Below, piece after piece: positions 1 to 14,154 of a stretch of 64,000 nt of DNA. The stretch spans positions 21,883,681 to 21,947,680 of the forward strand of contig NC_135552.1 of the NCBI RefSeq assembly GCF_964340395.1. The letters run 5' to 3'. The translations under genes were made by a program, and so were the position numbers. Every line of letters begins with the position of its first letter. Positions within the stretch are counted from its first letter, which is position 1. The notes under the pieces were generated by a model. That model searched no databases, had not been told where the DNA came from, and saw only the letters and a program-made list of their open reading frames with translations. Source of the stretch: Glandiceps talaboti (Eukaryota; Hemichordata; Enteropneusta; Spengelidae).

Positions 1-3000
1 AAGTATATATTTACCCGTCACAGCCAGAATTTCATTTTAATCACTTTTCTTTAATGAATTCTATAACAACTGGTGTCCAGTAAGAATGTTTTTAATCTGA
101 ACTCAAATCAAATCACTTGCATTGATGTGTCATGTATTATGTCATCAATACTAGAAGCTACAGTTGGTCAAGACAGGTAGCTTTACAAATGTCTGCCTTT
201 TCATAACAAAAATTGTTTGAGATGGAAGTGCTACTTCAATTTCAATATCTCAAAAGTGTCTTTTCAGTTGGGTGATGCATTGTTAACCACATAAAGGCAA
301 TAAGTGGGTAATTATTTGTCTAACTTTGTCACCCTTTAAATATAACCAAGAGAAAAGGTGAAATTCACACAAGATTGAAATGTCAGTTACTTCCAGGTAA
401 TCTTAAATGCAATCAAGTGTTCTATGCAGTTTCCAGGCATGATGTCTAAATCAATGCAACTAGACAATCAGACAAATTGGAAAATTTAAAGTTTGACATA
501 TGCTATCTTGTGGACAAATTACTCTATTCATTCTTGTCACATCACCATGCTCACTGACGTAGTTTAAAAAGCTGTGACCACAAGCAGGATTATTTAGAAA
601 TAAAAAGAGAGAAAATCGCCGGAAAGACGAATTCAATCTGTCAGGAAGGCTATACCAGACACTTTGTCAGTTAAAATCAATGTGCCACCAAAGCTGCAAG
701 AAAAGATGTCACAAATGTTATTTTCTGTCTCCTTCAATTTGTTCACCCTTTCTGTTCCAAGAAAATGTAAGCATGCTTTATAGTTTTATCTTCTAGAAGG
801 CCTGTAAGTCACAAAGGTGCTGTTGTGTTTTCAATAACAAGAATATATCTACCCTCCTCCTATTTCAAGTGTTTGTTGTCTGTACTGACACAATGAGTGG
901 TCATATTTTTGACAGGCTGATAATTACATGTATTCGTAAACTTGTAGGTGTATTAAAAAAATGACTCATAAAGATAAGATTTCTAAAAAAAATATTGTTG
1001 ATGACTAATTTACCTCTTGGTAAGAATGAATCAATGTACTGTGACAATAATTAATATTACTAATTATTTGTTATTTGACAAAGTAATTGTCAAAAGATTA
1101 TTTCTAAAAAAAACACACCAAAAAACACACTTATTTTAGGTTCAAAAATCTTTGGATAAAATGGAAGCATCACAAAAAGTAAATGTTTTGAAAATACATT
1201 TGAAAAAGCCTGATGAGAGGAGAAAAAACAAAAAGAATTTTAGTGAATTTTGATAAAGTAAAGCTAAGATAAATAGAATTGTAGAAATAATGTTTTCACA
1301 CAAGTACACTGAATGATTTTTTGGAACAACTAAAAGTGTGATGTGTAATTTTAATTTGAGCTAAAAATGAATCAGTATGCTATATCTTTTACATCAATGT
1401 ACAATTCTAACACTTCACAAAACAAATATTATGAAATTCACAGCTTGTCAGATAACATTGTCTCTCCCTATGTACAATACAAAACTTGTCTAAAGGAAAC
1501 ATGTGCTTTTACATTTGCATAATGATACTATTTTTATTCAAAGTACGGTCTATTCATATGTAAATAAGACATGAATAAAGATGATGATGGAAACTGAGAT
1601 GATTTCCAGTTTGATTTATGGCAGATTAGCTTGTGTATTAACAACATCTGAGCTATCCCTCTGTGTCAGTTTTATTCTGTCAAACCTGGAGCAATGCTAA
1701 ATCATCAGGAAACAAGAACTAATTTGTGTTTCTCTCTTTTTTAATCATATTTGTTACCAAGAAAAAACAACGCTTTCCTTATTCTAAACCAAACATGAAA
1801 AACAACACTTTCCTTATTCTAAGTCTCATGCGTAATTTTCGAAATGTTCCTATTTGCTGGTTGTTTGATTATTTCTTGTGTTTTAATAGTATTTTTTATT
1901 TGTATGTCTGTCACATTCTGGTGAATACATCAGTAACAAAAATACATGTATTTCGAGGTTGTTCAGCTTTTGTGAAAACATGAAATCCATACAAAAGGCA
2001 TGTTTGGTTGCAGTATTTTATCATTGAGTGTGATATTGTTTGTGTTGAATACAAAATCTTGAACCAAGGGATGATCATTTTTATTGTTGATGATATGCAT
2101 AAAATGAGAGCCATCACATCTTTAGGCTAAACAAACCATTTCTCCTTGTCAAGTGTGTCTGTATGTTAGTTTTGGCCTGTCATCTGTTGATTCTACTTTT
2201 GTTGACCACTTATAAGTATATATATACTCAAAAGACACATACTATATTATCTATGGGTAGTATTAAAATGATAAGTAATAATAAGTAATATTATAATAAT
2301 ATCAGAAATAACTTTTATCAGAAGATGCAATCTAGAATTGACATGTCTAATAGAATTTGAAGCTATCAATATGAAAACAGTTGTACACTCTATCCATGTC
2401 ATCTTAGTACTACCTATCTTTTGTGGATTATGAGCAATGAGATCCAGATTTTGATCTGGAAAGATCTAGAAGTGGCAGGTCTGACACAAATTAGAGTAAA
2501 TCTGACTCAAGTGAGTATGATTTCACATCTGGTTCATTCTATAATACTTCCCATTAGAAAAGTACTTTTGGGGAAATAAATAAGCTGAAACTTATGCTGC
2601 CATGGTTACTTGTATTATTCTAGAATATCATCTCTCAATCTTTGGATTAGTACAGCCTATCCTCTCACAGTATTAATTTGGTTGCCTAGCAACTGCCTCA
2701 TTCTTTTCTTCAGCTTCACAAAAAATCATAGCTAGAGGAAAGAAACAGGTTTTAATGAGTTAGGTATTGTCAAATAGAATAGGACTATGAAATATCATCT
2801 GTCAAGTGAAAAAAGAGAAAGGAAAAGCAAAGTCTTTGTTAGAAGCCAGTTGTGAATCGAGAATTAGAGCCATTCATTCTCATGGAGTATTTAGGAACTG
2901 AGACAGCCAGGTTATCCATGGGTCACTTCATGCAATCAAAAAGCAGACTAATTCTAATTGAGTGTCATTTTCATCTGTGCATATCTTGTAAAATTTTGCC

Positions 3001-4980
3001 TCTGTTAATGGTAAACCATCTGTTACGGTTCAGTAATTCTGGTCAAAAGAAACTAATCTCCGGCATGATATTTTTGACAAAATGGAAGGTTGAATCCATG
3101 AACTTGTCATGGGATATCATCTGTAATGAAGTGAACAAGTACTAATCTGTCACAAGCCTCCACATTTTTTCTGTCACAAAAGAAACACTAAAGTACATTA
3201 CCCCAACTAAGATGATGTGATTTCTAGTTGTATCACTTTCTTTTTTTCTCTCGCTCTCATTTGCAGCATCCTCCACTGTAGTCTGCATAATTTTCTTTTC
3301 CAGAAGGTGATCACATTATAGTTCATGACTCCATCTATTGTACTTTTAATACCATCCTTGTTAGTATTTTCAATGAATATTTGCATGATATGATGGTAAT
3401 AATTAAGGGTGGATAATTTAAACTAAAAGGATACACTTTTTTAAAACTCTTGTAGTAAAACTTGTACCTAATTCTGTAAATTAGAACAACTGATTCAGAT
3501 ATGATCATCTAACAAATATATTTTATATTACTATATAACACAATAAATATTTGTTGTAGTTGATGTTAAAACTATAAAAGATTTTGAAGGATTTTTCAAA
3601 AATGATGCCTTCTCTTGTATTTTCAACAAAACCTTGTTAAAACTCCAAATAAGAATTGAAAATGTGTGAGGGAGTAGTATTTTGTTTAAATTTTCACTAG
3701 TATTAAAATGGCTGACCTCATCTTTTTCAGTAAGAAACTGACCGCCTTTTTTTAAAGTCATTATAAATGAAATATCTTCAGTGATGAACATTCTTTTGTC
3801 ATCAAATTGGAAACCATTTTGCGAGCTGAGAAACTGGAAAATGAAAATTACAACCATAAGAGACACTCAGTCTCACCAGCTCCCGTTCCCATATCAGTAG
3901 CAGAAAGCAGCTGATATATTATTACCAGATTGTTCATTAATAAATTTAATATGTACATTACTTAAAACTTTTAATGTATGGTCAGTTTAAAAATGCAAAT
4001 GGCATTAATTCATCAAAGTACATTATGGCAAACATGTTTAATAATAGACAAGTTGTCGTATAATAACCACTGTAGATGTGTGCATATTGTTTATTCTGTT
4101 AGTCGGCAGTTTGAAAAACCCACTATGTGTCCCCCTCTTTGACATGGGGCCTGACAGATTGAAGTAAGCAGTAAAGTGATATTACAGAGAGCAGTCCATT
4201 TACAACATTGATTATAATGTCGTGGCGAGCTTAGTTGGAAGGTATTATAGATTATGTTTATTGGAGATGAAATCTCAGCAGTCTGGCTTGTATGCCAGGG
4301 TCAGGTTTCAGGTTATCCCCATTGATAATGAATTTTCCCAACACATGGCCACTTATTGTATATCTAATGAGGAAGAATATTCCACTTTCTATATCTATTA
4401 TCACATGGGGGTGGACAGGTTTTGTGAGAGATTTGAGATTTTTGAAGAAATTTGTAAAAGTCACATTTTTTAATTAGTTGGTAGAACCCTGCTGATATTA
4501 ATGACTAGCTGTTATGTAAAGAAATTCCTTTTTTTGATGCAAAAATCTGTGGCATTAAAAGTTATTAAATGAAGCGTAACCCAGCATCTGATTAATGTCT
4601 GTCTTCCTATCTGTCAACATTCAGTGATCTGTCATTGTGACAAATGCTTTTAGCCAAACAATGTGTCTGTGACTACCTGCTCGTAAAATATTCAAAATTA
4701 CATTGCAGTTTTGATGAAAATTTCTCTCTGGGGGTTTGCCTTCCGAGACACTGAAGGGGTTTCTCATAATGCTAGATTGACAGTCGACCTAGCCTTAGAA
4801 TTATAAATTGCACATCTGAGAAAAGGAAGATAATATTTCAACTGTTGATTTTCATTTATCATCATACAAATTACATTTCGAGTGGCAAGTCCTGTCATAG
4901 TATTCCTGTTGTACACTCCAGCTGAATATCAAATTTATCTTGCAAGTCCAGTAAAATAATAGCTGTGTCTTGGGATTTTG
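1..4980. other. Upstream noncoding DNA, no gene seen
   Basis: AT-rich sequence with only short chance reading frames on both strands and no splice-bounded coding signal that I can recognise. The stretch at about 4100-4480 is open in more than one frame and has less simple sequence than its surroundings. That could reflect a conserved noncoding element, but nothing in the sequence proves it. Confidence 0.6.
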
Positions 4981-4994
4981 GTTGCTACGGTAAC
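4981..4994. promoter_or_regulatory. X-box-like RFX motif
   Basis: The sequence GTTGCTACGGTAAC is an imperfect inverted repeat of GTTRCC-type half sites. It fits the RFX X-box consensus (GTNRCC, 0-3 bases, RGYAAC) with one mismatch. It lies about 270 bp before an isolated strong splice donor. A regulatory role is inferred from the motif only. Confidence 0.35.
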
Positions 4995-5099
4995 AGGCTA
5001 GCAGGTTGGAGAGGTATCATTGGAATGCAGAATACCATGTGTTGGATTGGATGTTGAAAAGCGCCAAATTACAGCCCCCTCTGAACAGCAGTTCCCAAT

Positions 5100-5262
5100 C
5101 AAAAGTAATCAAATTAAAAGTAATGAAATCAGAGACATCGGGCAAGATTAAAAGCAGGCAGTAGGGAGGTAGAGTTGATGCCTTCTTGTATTCTTAAGCA
5201 AGAGCAAATCTGGATAATCGAGAGAAGTATCCTTGAGTTGGCTAAAGGTAGTGTGGAAGCAA
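5100..5262 (+). other. Possible noncoding exon ending in a strong splice donor
   Basis: The junction AAG|GTAAGTG at 5262/5263 is a near-consensus 5' splice site. It follows a purine-rich, less AT-rich stretch. The POU6 coding exon at 20306 starts with a splice acceptor, so at least one upstream noncoding exon must exist, and this is one candidate. The start at 5100 is arbitrary and no TATA box is evident. The real first exon may also lie outside the window. Confidence 0.2.
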
Positions 5263-8003
5263 GGTAAGTGTATGAACATAACATTATGGTTTTGCTTTAG
5301 TGATCATCAGCCTCGTCACTTTGTGTATGCATCATATAAATTATGAAATTTAACATCATTTGATATTACAGTAATCATAATTATTAAAGTTCTGAAATTT
5401 GGTTAATGGATGTATTTCATTAGCTTCGGTAATCAGGCTTTTCATATTTTATGAAAAGCTGGTATTGAGTGAGTGTTTTGAGAGTGCCACTGTATTCATG
5501 GATGTGAAACTGACGACAGATCTTGTGGAAAGATGAAATTAACTTGATGTATCTGGAAGCACAACTATTTCCTGCAGATGAACAGCTTAATTTTGTGTGT
5601 TTACTGGGAGATATTTTAGTGATTTGTAAACCGTGGTGTGTTGGAGATTCATTGAAGACATGCAGACCATGGCTTCATCACGGCTCTATTTTTCTGAAGC
5701 AGTGTTTTGTGTCACAGTGTTAAAATTGAAACCGCACAGGTGAACTTAAACTACAGAGCAAGGTTTGTCATTGAAATCTTTTCACTGAATTTTTCACTTA
5801 TTTTCACCATCATGACTGTGTTAATGTTACATACATACATTGTATATAACAAAAAAATTGTGTCAGTATCTTGTGCATTATATCAAACATGCAAAAACAT
5901 TTTCATCTGAAGGTTAAAACATGAAAAAATGATATATACAATAGGGCATTTTCAACAAATACAGTTTTCATGACTATAAAGGGATTTCATTATCACTTTC
6001 ATATCCATTTTGAAAATACGTGTATAAATGAAATCCATATACACATTTATTGCCCCAGATTTCTACTAAAAGGTGTGGGCAATGACAACAAATACAGTTG
6101 AATATTGAATGATGCCTCCATCTTGTCTCCCCTGAAAACCACACGCCTTGATCAATGGCAATGTGTTTTAGTCAATATTAAAGACAGGTCTCTCTGTACT
6201 TCATTTTCTGACATTTTTAGTTAGCATTTTACCCTAGGGCATAATTTTAAATTTGACCCTGCCTTCATTTGTGAAGAAGACTGATTTTCGCATCAGATAT
6301 AAATGTAATATTATACAGTAACTGTATGCACAACTGATGCGACATGTATGTACATCTATGAGATACATGATAATAAATTTGAAAAGTAATCGAAAGAAGA
6401 GAATCATTTTGTTATCCAGATCAGTGCACTATCTGATTGTTCTTTTTTTTTTCAAACTCACAAAAGAATTTATGACTACAAGTCTCTTTTGTCAGGAACT
6501 AGTTGGCATGAAATGAAGTCTTTGATGAGAATATAGAAGTCTAAACATAGTCATGTAATATATTCTCAAAAATTCAAATGCAAATGAAATTTGTATACTG
6601 TACTGTGTACAAAGAAATTTGAAGATCTGAGATGAATATATGATGCTGTCAGAGTTGAAAAATCATTCTCAAGATAAAAAATATTTTCTAGCATATTAAC
6701 CAGTAGTTTGCAAATTAATCATTTTCAAGTATGCCACATCCTCTCAGGTGATTTCTGTTTTTCCCAAATTACTAGGAAGATAAAGATGAAATTTGATCAG
6801 CTTAATTATGTATGAGATGGCAAACTCAGGAATATTAATGTTGATAAATAAGGCAGTGATGAAGCATTAACATCAAGGCCCTGAGATAGAGTTTCCCAGG
6901 TCAGGAATATGTGGAAAGAAGATAATTGTGTATGAAACCTTTGGAGATTAGATTCACTCCACAGTGCTCCTAGGAATGGCATGTCATTGGCTTCTTCAAA
7001 TAAATTCACCAAACCCTATCAAGTATTAAATGAAAATCTTGCCGTGCAGCTGAAACCTCCAAGATATCAAACTTTGCCGCCTCAGGTGGCTAGATTTCAT
7101 TGTAAACAGAATTATTTGAAACCTAATCCTACTTTGATCATGGCTACTGTACAGTGGCATTGACAGTCTTGATATTTTATAGTTCAAGGTTGAATTCATA
7201 TACAATATTGCCTAAATTCTGTACATTGGATGTTGATATATGTTGTTCAGCATTGATGTATGGATGGCAAATGAAATTATTCCAAAGAAAGGGCGGACAT
7301 TTAGTCATACATAATTTAAGAAGTGTCTGGAACTACACCACCCACAACACACAGTGTAGCTACAAGGAAAGTTAGTATATTTTTGAATTGTACATGTACC
7401 TCTGAGTATATTGCTACAGTGTCATCGATACTCTTCTCTCAGTATTGACAACACCAAAGCAATATATTCACAGGTAATGGTACAGCTCTTCTCACTTGAA
7501 GTTGTCATGGGAGTACACATATTATATACATGTATCTCAGACAGTTAATCTTAAGCCAACAGATACATAATTTATGGTTCAATTTTGAATTGTTGACATT
7601 TTGTAAATGTAAAAATAACCTAGAATCATAGATGTTGAAGAGTGTACTGAGACCTTCATATTTTTTTGATATTTTTTTGCCATTAAAAATATCATTACTA
7701 GCTGCATAAAGTAATATGTCGAAGCAGATTTTCATTTTCTAGGGACAAATTAGTATTTTAAAAGTGATATTTAAGAAGGTTATGATTCTTGCTGAATAAC
7801 TGGTACATGTGTATTTTAATAGTTGATAGTACTCGGTACACTAACTTTACATTCATGTGTAAAAAGTACTTGAAAGTCTCTGTACCATGCACTGATGCAG
7901 TCATTTGTTAAGGAAGTGTATATTTATGGGATGCTGATACATGCATGTCAACCTGACTCTTAGCAATCACACTTGTCAGTGAGTACAATAGGAGGTGAAT
8001 ATT

Positions 8004-8021
8004 GGGGGGGGGGGGGGGGGG
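8004..8021 (+). repeat. Poly-G tract (18 G)
   Basis: An uninterrupted run of G in otherwise AT-rich DNA, capable of quadruplex formation. Its length is probably unstable and prone to assembly error. Confidence 0.9.
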
Positions 8022-8884
8022 ATTATGAGAAAAATAGTTCCAGTTACATCTACAGATGCTGAGACTTTAAGCAAAAAAAATTCATGTACATGAGTGAGGA
8101 ATGAATGATGAAATTTAGAGAGAGGAATGACAAAATTGAGAGGGGTGACGTAATGATGAGAAACTAGTCAACAAATGTTCTGTCTTTGAAAATGTTAAAA
8201 ATGTTCGTCAGTGTGGAAATTCCATACTTAAAATTAATAAAAGCAATTAATATTCTAATAAAGTGACCAAGATATGTTTGAATTTTAAGATACTAATTGC
8301 ATTTCTCTCATAAGAATAAACAGGATATTAAAATACTTTAACTGAAGTAGTCATTTCTTTGTGCATAAGAAATCACAGTTGAAACATATTCTATAGGGAG
8401 TGTTATAAATTAGTATACACCGGTATATAGAAGATCGGAATATCTCCTGACTTGCTGATTACAGTACCTACTTTCCATTGTGACTCATCATAGGGAAATG
8501 TGTGACAACTGAATGGATTAAAGAAACTGTCAAATCACCTTCCGTTGATAACTCTTTCCTTGCAAGATCACTTGTAACACCTTAGGGCAGAAAAGTGGAC
8601 ATGTACATATTCGTGCTACAGGAAGCTTTCATGATCAGGCATGAACTATAGGGATTTGATTTCCATGTACTCAAAACTTGTATTCTGTCTACGATCATCA
8701 ATATTTGCATAATTGTCAGTTGATGGCAATAATAATGGTTACTTCACGCGCAATGCCTGAAGACAAACTAGAAAACTGTGAGATGTGTCATATTTTTTGC
8801 CCAAGAGGGTAGATTAGTTTTTTTTAGCAGAAATGAACTGAGGCTCAGTAGTGCTATCGGCATCATGTGGCAATGTGTCTATCT

Positions 8885-8912
8885 GTGTGTGTGTATGTGT
8901 GTGTGACTGTGT
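8885..8912. repeat. Short imperfect (GT)n tract
   Basis: Alternating GT with one TATG interruption, a simple microsatellite. Confidence 0.7.
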
Positions 8913-9239
8913 ATACACATCTTAAAGTCAAAGCCACTGAAGCAGTCGCCTTTAAGTTAATGTTTGTGTAGAGTTATTACTTTGGATATATAGTTGGGAA
9001 GTTGTTCAAATCAAAATGATCGCACCACAGGTGAGAGGTGTGTGATTTGATTCAAATAATGTCATTTTTGGTAACAAGAATTGCTTCCAGTTTCACTTTC
9101 AGGCTAGAGTAGAAGTTTATTGTTTTATTGATGTCATGAAATCTTTTATGTGATAACTCACACCTACTTGTTTTTGGCACCAAGATTAATCTCTCTTTGA
9201 GGTTGCTTGGAAACAAGTTGTTTTTATAGCACAAAAGAC

Positions 9240-9790
9240 AAAATATACATATATATGTATTCCTAGCAACAAGTGCCCACCCATAGCAACACTCAAATGA
9301 TGATGCATGTAGCAAAGATAACAACAGGGATAGATAGTATGTGGATAAACATTCAAAAAAATGTATGCAAATATGCCTAGCAACAAAAGCACACCCATAC
9401 AGCCTAATGATAGTGAATGCAAAGGTAACAACAGGGATGGATGGACAAGTTGAAGGAAGACATGCCTAGCAACAAGACCATGCACATAGCAACAGAGTAA
9501 TGAGGGTGTGTATTGCAAAGATAACAACAGGGATGGATAAGCAAGTGAATAAACATTTCGAAAATGGAGTGTCACATACATGCCTAGCAACAATACTGCA
9601 CTCATAGCAATGGCCATGTAATGGCATATACATGTATTGCAAAGATGACAACAGGAATGGATAGGCAAGTGGATAAAGATTCAAAAAGTAATAGCATATA
9701 TGCCTAGCAACAACACCCATAGCAACAGCTAGATAATGGTGCATATTGCAAAGATAACATGTGGAATGGTTAAAATATGCAAGTGGATAG
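9240..9790 (+). repeat. Tandem minisatellite with paired AGCAAC half-sites
   Basis: Five diverged units are marked by CCTAGCAAC at 9262, 9376, 9465, 9583 and 9703, a spacing of about 89-120 bp. Most units carry a second site, CATAGCAAC, about 20 bp on, then AAAGATAACAACAGGGATGGATA, and then a step resembling AAGTGGATAAACATTC. The apparent minus-strand reading frames across this interval are by-products of the repeat. A related single copy lies near 60.95-61.11 kb. Confidence 0.8.
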
Positions 9791-10173
9791 TATGCAGTGA
9801 AAAGCTTTGTATAGGCCACTGCCCTCAATGTTATGGTAGTAAAAATATACATGTATACACTAGCAGAGTATTGTAAGGGTTCAATAATCCAACCGTATAT
9901 CTAATTTGGCACAGTCATCTACTTTGTACATCAAAACATATCATTAGCATTTTAGTCTTAGCTGTTCTTACTTCAAGATATAAACAGAAGAAAGAGTTAC
10001 ATTTTGTGCCTTCTATACTTGCCCAGATATGTCTGCAATGAAACTTGACCAATGAGGTTACTCCATAGGAAGGTGAATGGGGATGGGATCTGCCACCCAA
10101 AAATGTGTAACCTTTTTTCAGAGTTGCTCCTATTATAGGTCCACTTTCTTGCCAAAACTTTGACATAACATAT

Positions 10174-10188
10174 GGGGGGGGGGGGGGG
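10174..10188 (+). repeat. Poly-G tract (15 G)
   Basis: An uninterrupted G run followed by TGTGG, the second long G homopolymer within 2.2 kb. Confidence 0.9.
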
Positions 10189-11324
10189 TGTGGTAAGAAC
10201 ATGTTATACTATAGTACCGTTTCTAAATCTCCAAATCTTGATTAGAAAGTAAAATCACATTCTAAAAAGTCATACAAAACTCTCTAAGACTTTTAAAAGT
10301 GTCTTCCATGGTATTTGTAAAGGTAGCTGATTATATTATATTCCCATATACTATAATAGCACCCCAATGACCAAAACATCCTTATTCATTGTACTGTAGT
10401 GTTTATTTACATGTATAGTACCATCATAATTATAGGTACAATATAAATGGTCATTTTTGCCAGAAACATCTTTATATTAGTTTTGAGTCTGTCTAAAATC
10501 AGTCAAATACCCCATCCTCCTCTTTTTCATACATCTTAGTAAAATGTCATGTTTCACCAAAACAACTAGAATATATCTTTAACGTAATATCAAATAATCA
10601 AATAAGAGAAACATTAAGAATACATATTACAAATATTTAGTGAATTTATTTTATTAAACGTACAGATTCCACTTCCAGCCACATGTATTGTATTCAAATG
10701 AAAGTCTATCTGTGTTGATGAATCATGTTGTCAAAAAGTTGTTACTTTTGTTCCATACATGCACACATATGTAGACACACAAATACACACACTCACACAT
10801 AAGGAAACAATACAATGTATGTTGCAGGTCATACTGTTATGTATACAAATGTATTACTCTTCACAAAAAAGCACGTTTGATTGACCTGAAAAAGAGACTC
10901 AGTCTCTTTTGAAGCATGACAAGATATACAGTATGATCATTTAACTACATAAAAGAAGTGTGTGTTTTGATGAATAAAACAGTATAGGAATTACTCTACA
11001 TTCATATCTTACTGCATCATCTGCGTGTTACTCTCTTGATATATTTTTGAGTTTGAGCAGACATGTACACATGTGTGTCAACAGAAAATCAATACACAAG
11101 AACAGCTTGGAGTACCACTGTGACAATGTATTTTTTCATACTGTTCTTCGCCATTTTAGTTTTTCCACTTTTATATCATTTGAATATGCCTGCAGATTCA
11201 GCTTGAAAAAACACTATCAATAGTATCATTAACATTTTGTGTACATGTTTCTGCTTTGTTACACAATGGGCTCATTAGTAGATGCAGTGCAAAGAGAAGT
11301 CTACATGTAGGTTTGCATTTTTAA

Positions 11325-11815
11325 AAGTAGTACTATTTATAATGCCATTGCTAGCTTTGCTTCCTACTTCACCTGACATATATTTCCTACAATTCAAATC
11401 CTTGCTGTGATAAAAATGTGAAACCAGGTACCAGTACATCATGTACATTGAAGGAAAAAAAATTACAATGTAATTAATAGATAATGTTGCATATGATTGC
11501 CAGCTTTACATCCTAGCTCCCCTGATAAGTATTTCAAAAAATCAAATTCTTGGCAAAATAAAAAATGTGAAACTACCATAGGTATGTGTATAAAACAAAA
11601 CCTGACCACACATCATTCTTATAAATCATAATTGTGTATTGACTACAAGCTTTGTGTCTGAGCTCACCTGATGAGTGTTTCCTCCATTACTAGTATTTGC
11701 AGTGATGAAACAAGATACAGGTGCATGAAAAAAACCCACAAATTATTTGTAAAAGTCATGTAATTGCGTGGTGTATGGTTGCTAGCTTGTTGTCTCAGTC
11801 TTTCCGTGCAAAGTA
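11325..11815 (+). repeat. Diverged tandem array, unit about 140-153 bp
   Basis: Recurring landmarks (a GCTAGCTT/CCAGCTTT-like word, then TCACCTGATGAGT-like, then ATTTCCT, then a GTGATGAAAC-like stretch) start near 11346, 11499, 11638 and 11780. Three and a half copies are strongly diverged from one another, so the array is old. Confidence 0.6.
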
Positions 11816-12693
11816 GGAGTTAAGACTTGAAGTTCTTCGAAACAGATATGGTTCCAGGCTACATGTGTGTCATTGCTACAAAAAAACATTGAAACCACCT
11901 GTATTTGCATTTGTAGAGTACACGTACATTGCTCCTAAAAATTTGAACTGAAAAATTCCACAACATGTTTTTGGTTGGAAGGATGGACAATGTTTGCAAA
12001 TCATAATAAATATCATGTCTCTTCTTCTTAAAGAATAGATTGTACAGAATGAGAAGAACATACTGATACACATATGTATAATATATATGTGGGTGTATGT
12101 GTGTTTTAGATTATATGAAATATTTCTTAAAATAGTAAAGTATAGTGTAACTGAAGTATATTCCATTGACCTTCCAATGGAGAAAGTCAGACATATAATG
12201 ACTCATTTCTGGTATCTTTCAGACTCTGCATGTACATTAAGTCTACAATGCAAATGCATAATTGGAGAGTGAATGCATGCAATTTACAACTGATAAGTCT
12301 TCTATGATAATCACAACATGCCCTAAGGTTATGCGGAGCAACACCAGTACACTCTTCCAACTTAATGAAAAATTTCAAATTCCCAAATAAAACAGATGGC
12401 ACTCATGACTTGATATTTGGAAAGTGTTTATCCAGCTGTTTTCTCATATTTTAGATTTTTCTTTTTTAAACGATAGTATTAATGGAAAGAAAATACATGC
12501 AGTTCCATTTACAATGTATTTGTCAGTGATAACTCACACAATTGACGGGATGATATGTTTAGAAAGGTGGGGGAAGGGTGCCTAGGCAAGGATACTGGAT
12601 ATTTTATGTGGTTGAGTATATATATAATTTATGCAGTGACATATAGACTGATATAAATTACTATATGCATACCTGGTTTCATGTATTTTGCTC

Positions 12694-12883
<190 letters not shown>

Positions 12884-13644
12884 ACACAGTCATGTAGTTA
12901 CTGTGTTGAAAATAATACATGTTTTACCAATTCTAGCAAAATAATTGTCTAGCTGACACTCCTAGAAAGAAAAAAAGTCCACAGTTATGATGATTTGAGT
13001 TATTAGTGCAATACCATTACATTATCATATTAAAGATTGAGATGTCATTCCTTGACACTTCATCAATCAGACGTAAAGATTTCTATTTGTCAATAGAGGA
13101 AATCTAGAATCTCAGACTTCATAATTGTTGGGGGAGGGGGAGGGTTTCACTCTTACTAACTGACGTAATGACACATACATGTATATATACTTGCAAACAT
13201 CGTAACTGTTAAATGTAATTCAACGAATAGGACTAGTACGAGAATTAAAATCAAGAATTCTTTTATTTCCACCTAATATCTAACTGTTTATATAGAGTGC
13301 TAGAGCTTGTATGAAAACTTTCACAAAAGCAAACATGTTACATATTAAGTTATTGATCTTTTGATATGTGTTGACAAAGACTATTGGAAGATGACAGGAC
13401 TAGCATCTAAATTTGCTGATTCAGTGAAATTTTATCTTGGGAGAAAAAAGAAAATGACACGTACTATGCATCAGTGAAAAAGAAATGTATTTGTACAGTT
13501 GGATTTTAATATCATTGCTTCTCAAATGTACACCTGTTCATATAGAGTAAAGTGTGTTATACTAATGTCATGGAGTTCAATGGTTGAAAATCTTCTGAAT
13601 CATCACTTCCAACACAGAATAATGATTTGTATCTATGAATAGTA

Positions 13645-13815
13645 TGATCTCTCTCCCCACCCTTACCACACTATTTGTCAGTATGCAGAATCACAGCTTA
13701 ATCAACAACTCTTCACCCCTACCACACTATTAAAGTATTAGTCAGTAAGGAAAATCTTAGTCAACAACTCTCTCCCCCACCCCTACCACACTGTCAGAAT
13801 GCAAAATTGAACAAC
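13645..13815 (+). repeat. Short tandem repeat, three units of about 65-75 bp
   Basis: Units share CACCCYTACCACACT followed by GTCAGTA(T/A)G(C/G)A and TCAACAACTCT. The landmark CTACCACACT (or TTACCACACT) occurs near 13662, 13719 and 13784. Confidence 0.65.
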
Positions 13816-14041
13816 AAGTAACTCTGTCTCTAAATTTCTAATCTCTCCAACTCCTAATGTAATGAGCATTTGAATTACAGCCCTAATTTGGTTCAAACTA
13901 GAGCTATTCTTATAGTCATTAGTCTTCTATGACTTACACAGGTATGTACAGGTACATCATATGTTGAAATATTTACTCATAGAAGTACATTTGTACATGT
14001 GTATGTTCATCTTTATCATGTACATGTATCAAGGCATCGAA

Positions 14042-14154
14042 AAGCTCACAAGTTACAGTTGGACATTCACTTTGCTGTTTGATTTATTTTGGCAAGAGAG
14101 TTAAGGTTTAGATCTGACAGCCAAGTGAATGTCAAACAGTAAATTGTAAGCTTA
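14042..14154. repeat. Small foldback (about 40-bp arms)
   Basis: The left arm, AAGCTCACAAGTTACAG then TTGGACATTCACTT, pairs with the right arm, AAGTGAATGTCAAACAG then TAAATTGTAAGCTT. Identity is roughly 80% and the central loop is about 35 bp. It is compatible with an old MITE. Confidence 0.5.

Noticed and set aside
9186-9852. Long overlapping minus-strand frames rich in Cys, Leu and Tyr
   Set aside because: They coincide exactly with the 9.2-9.8 kb minisatellite and repeat with its period.
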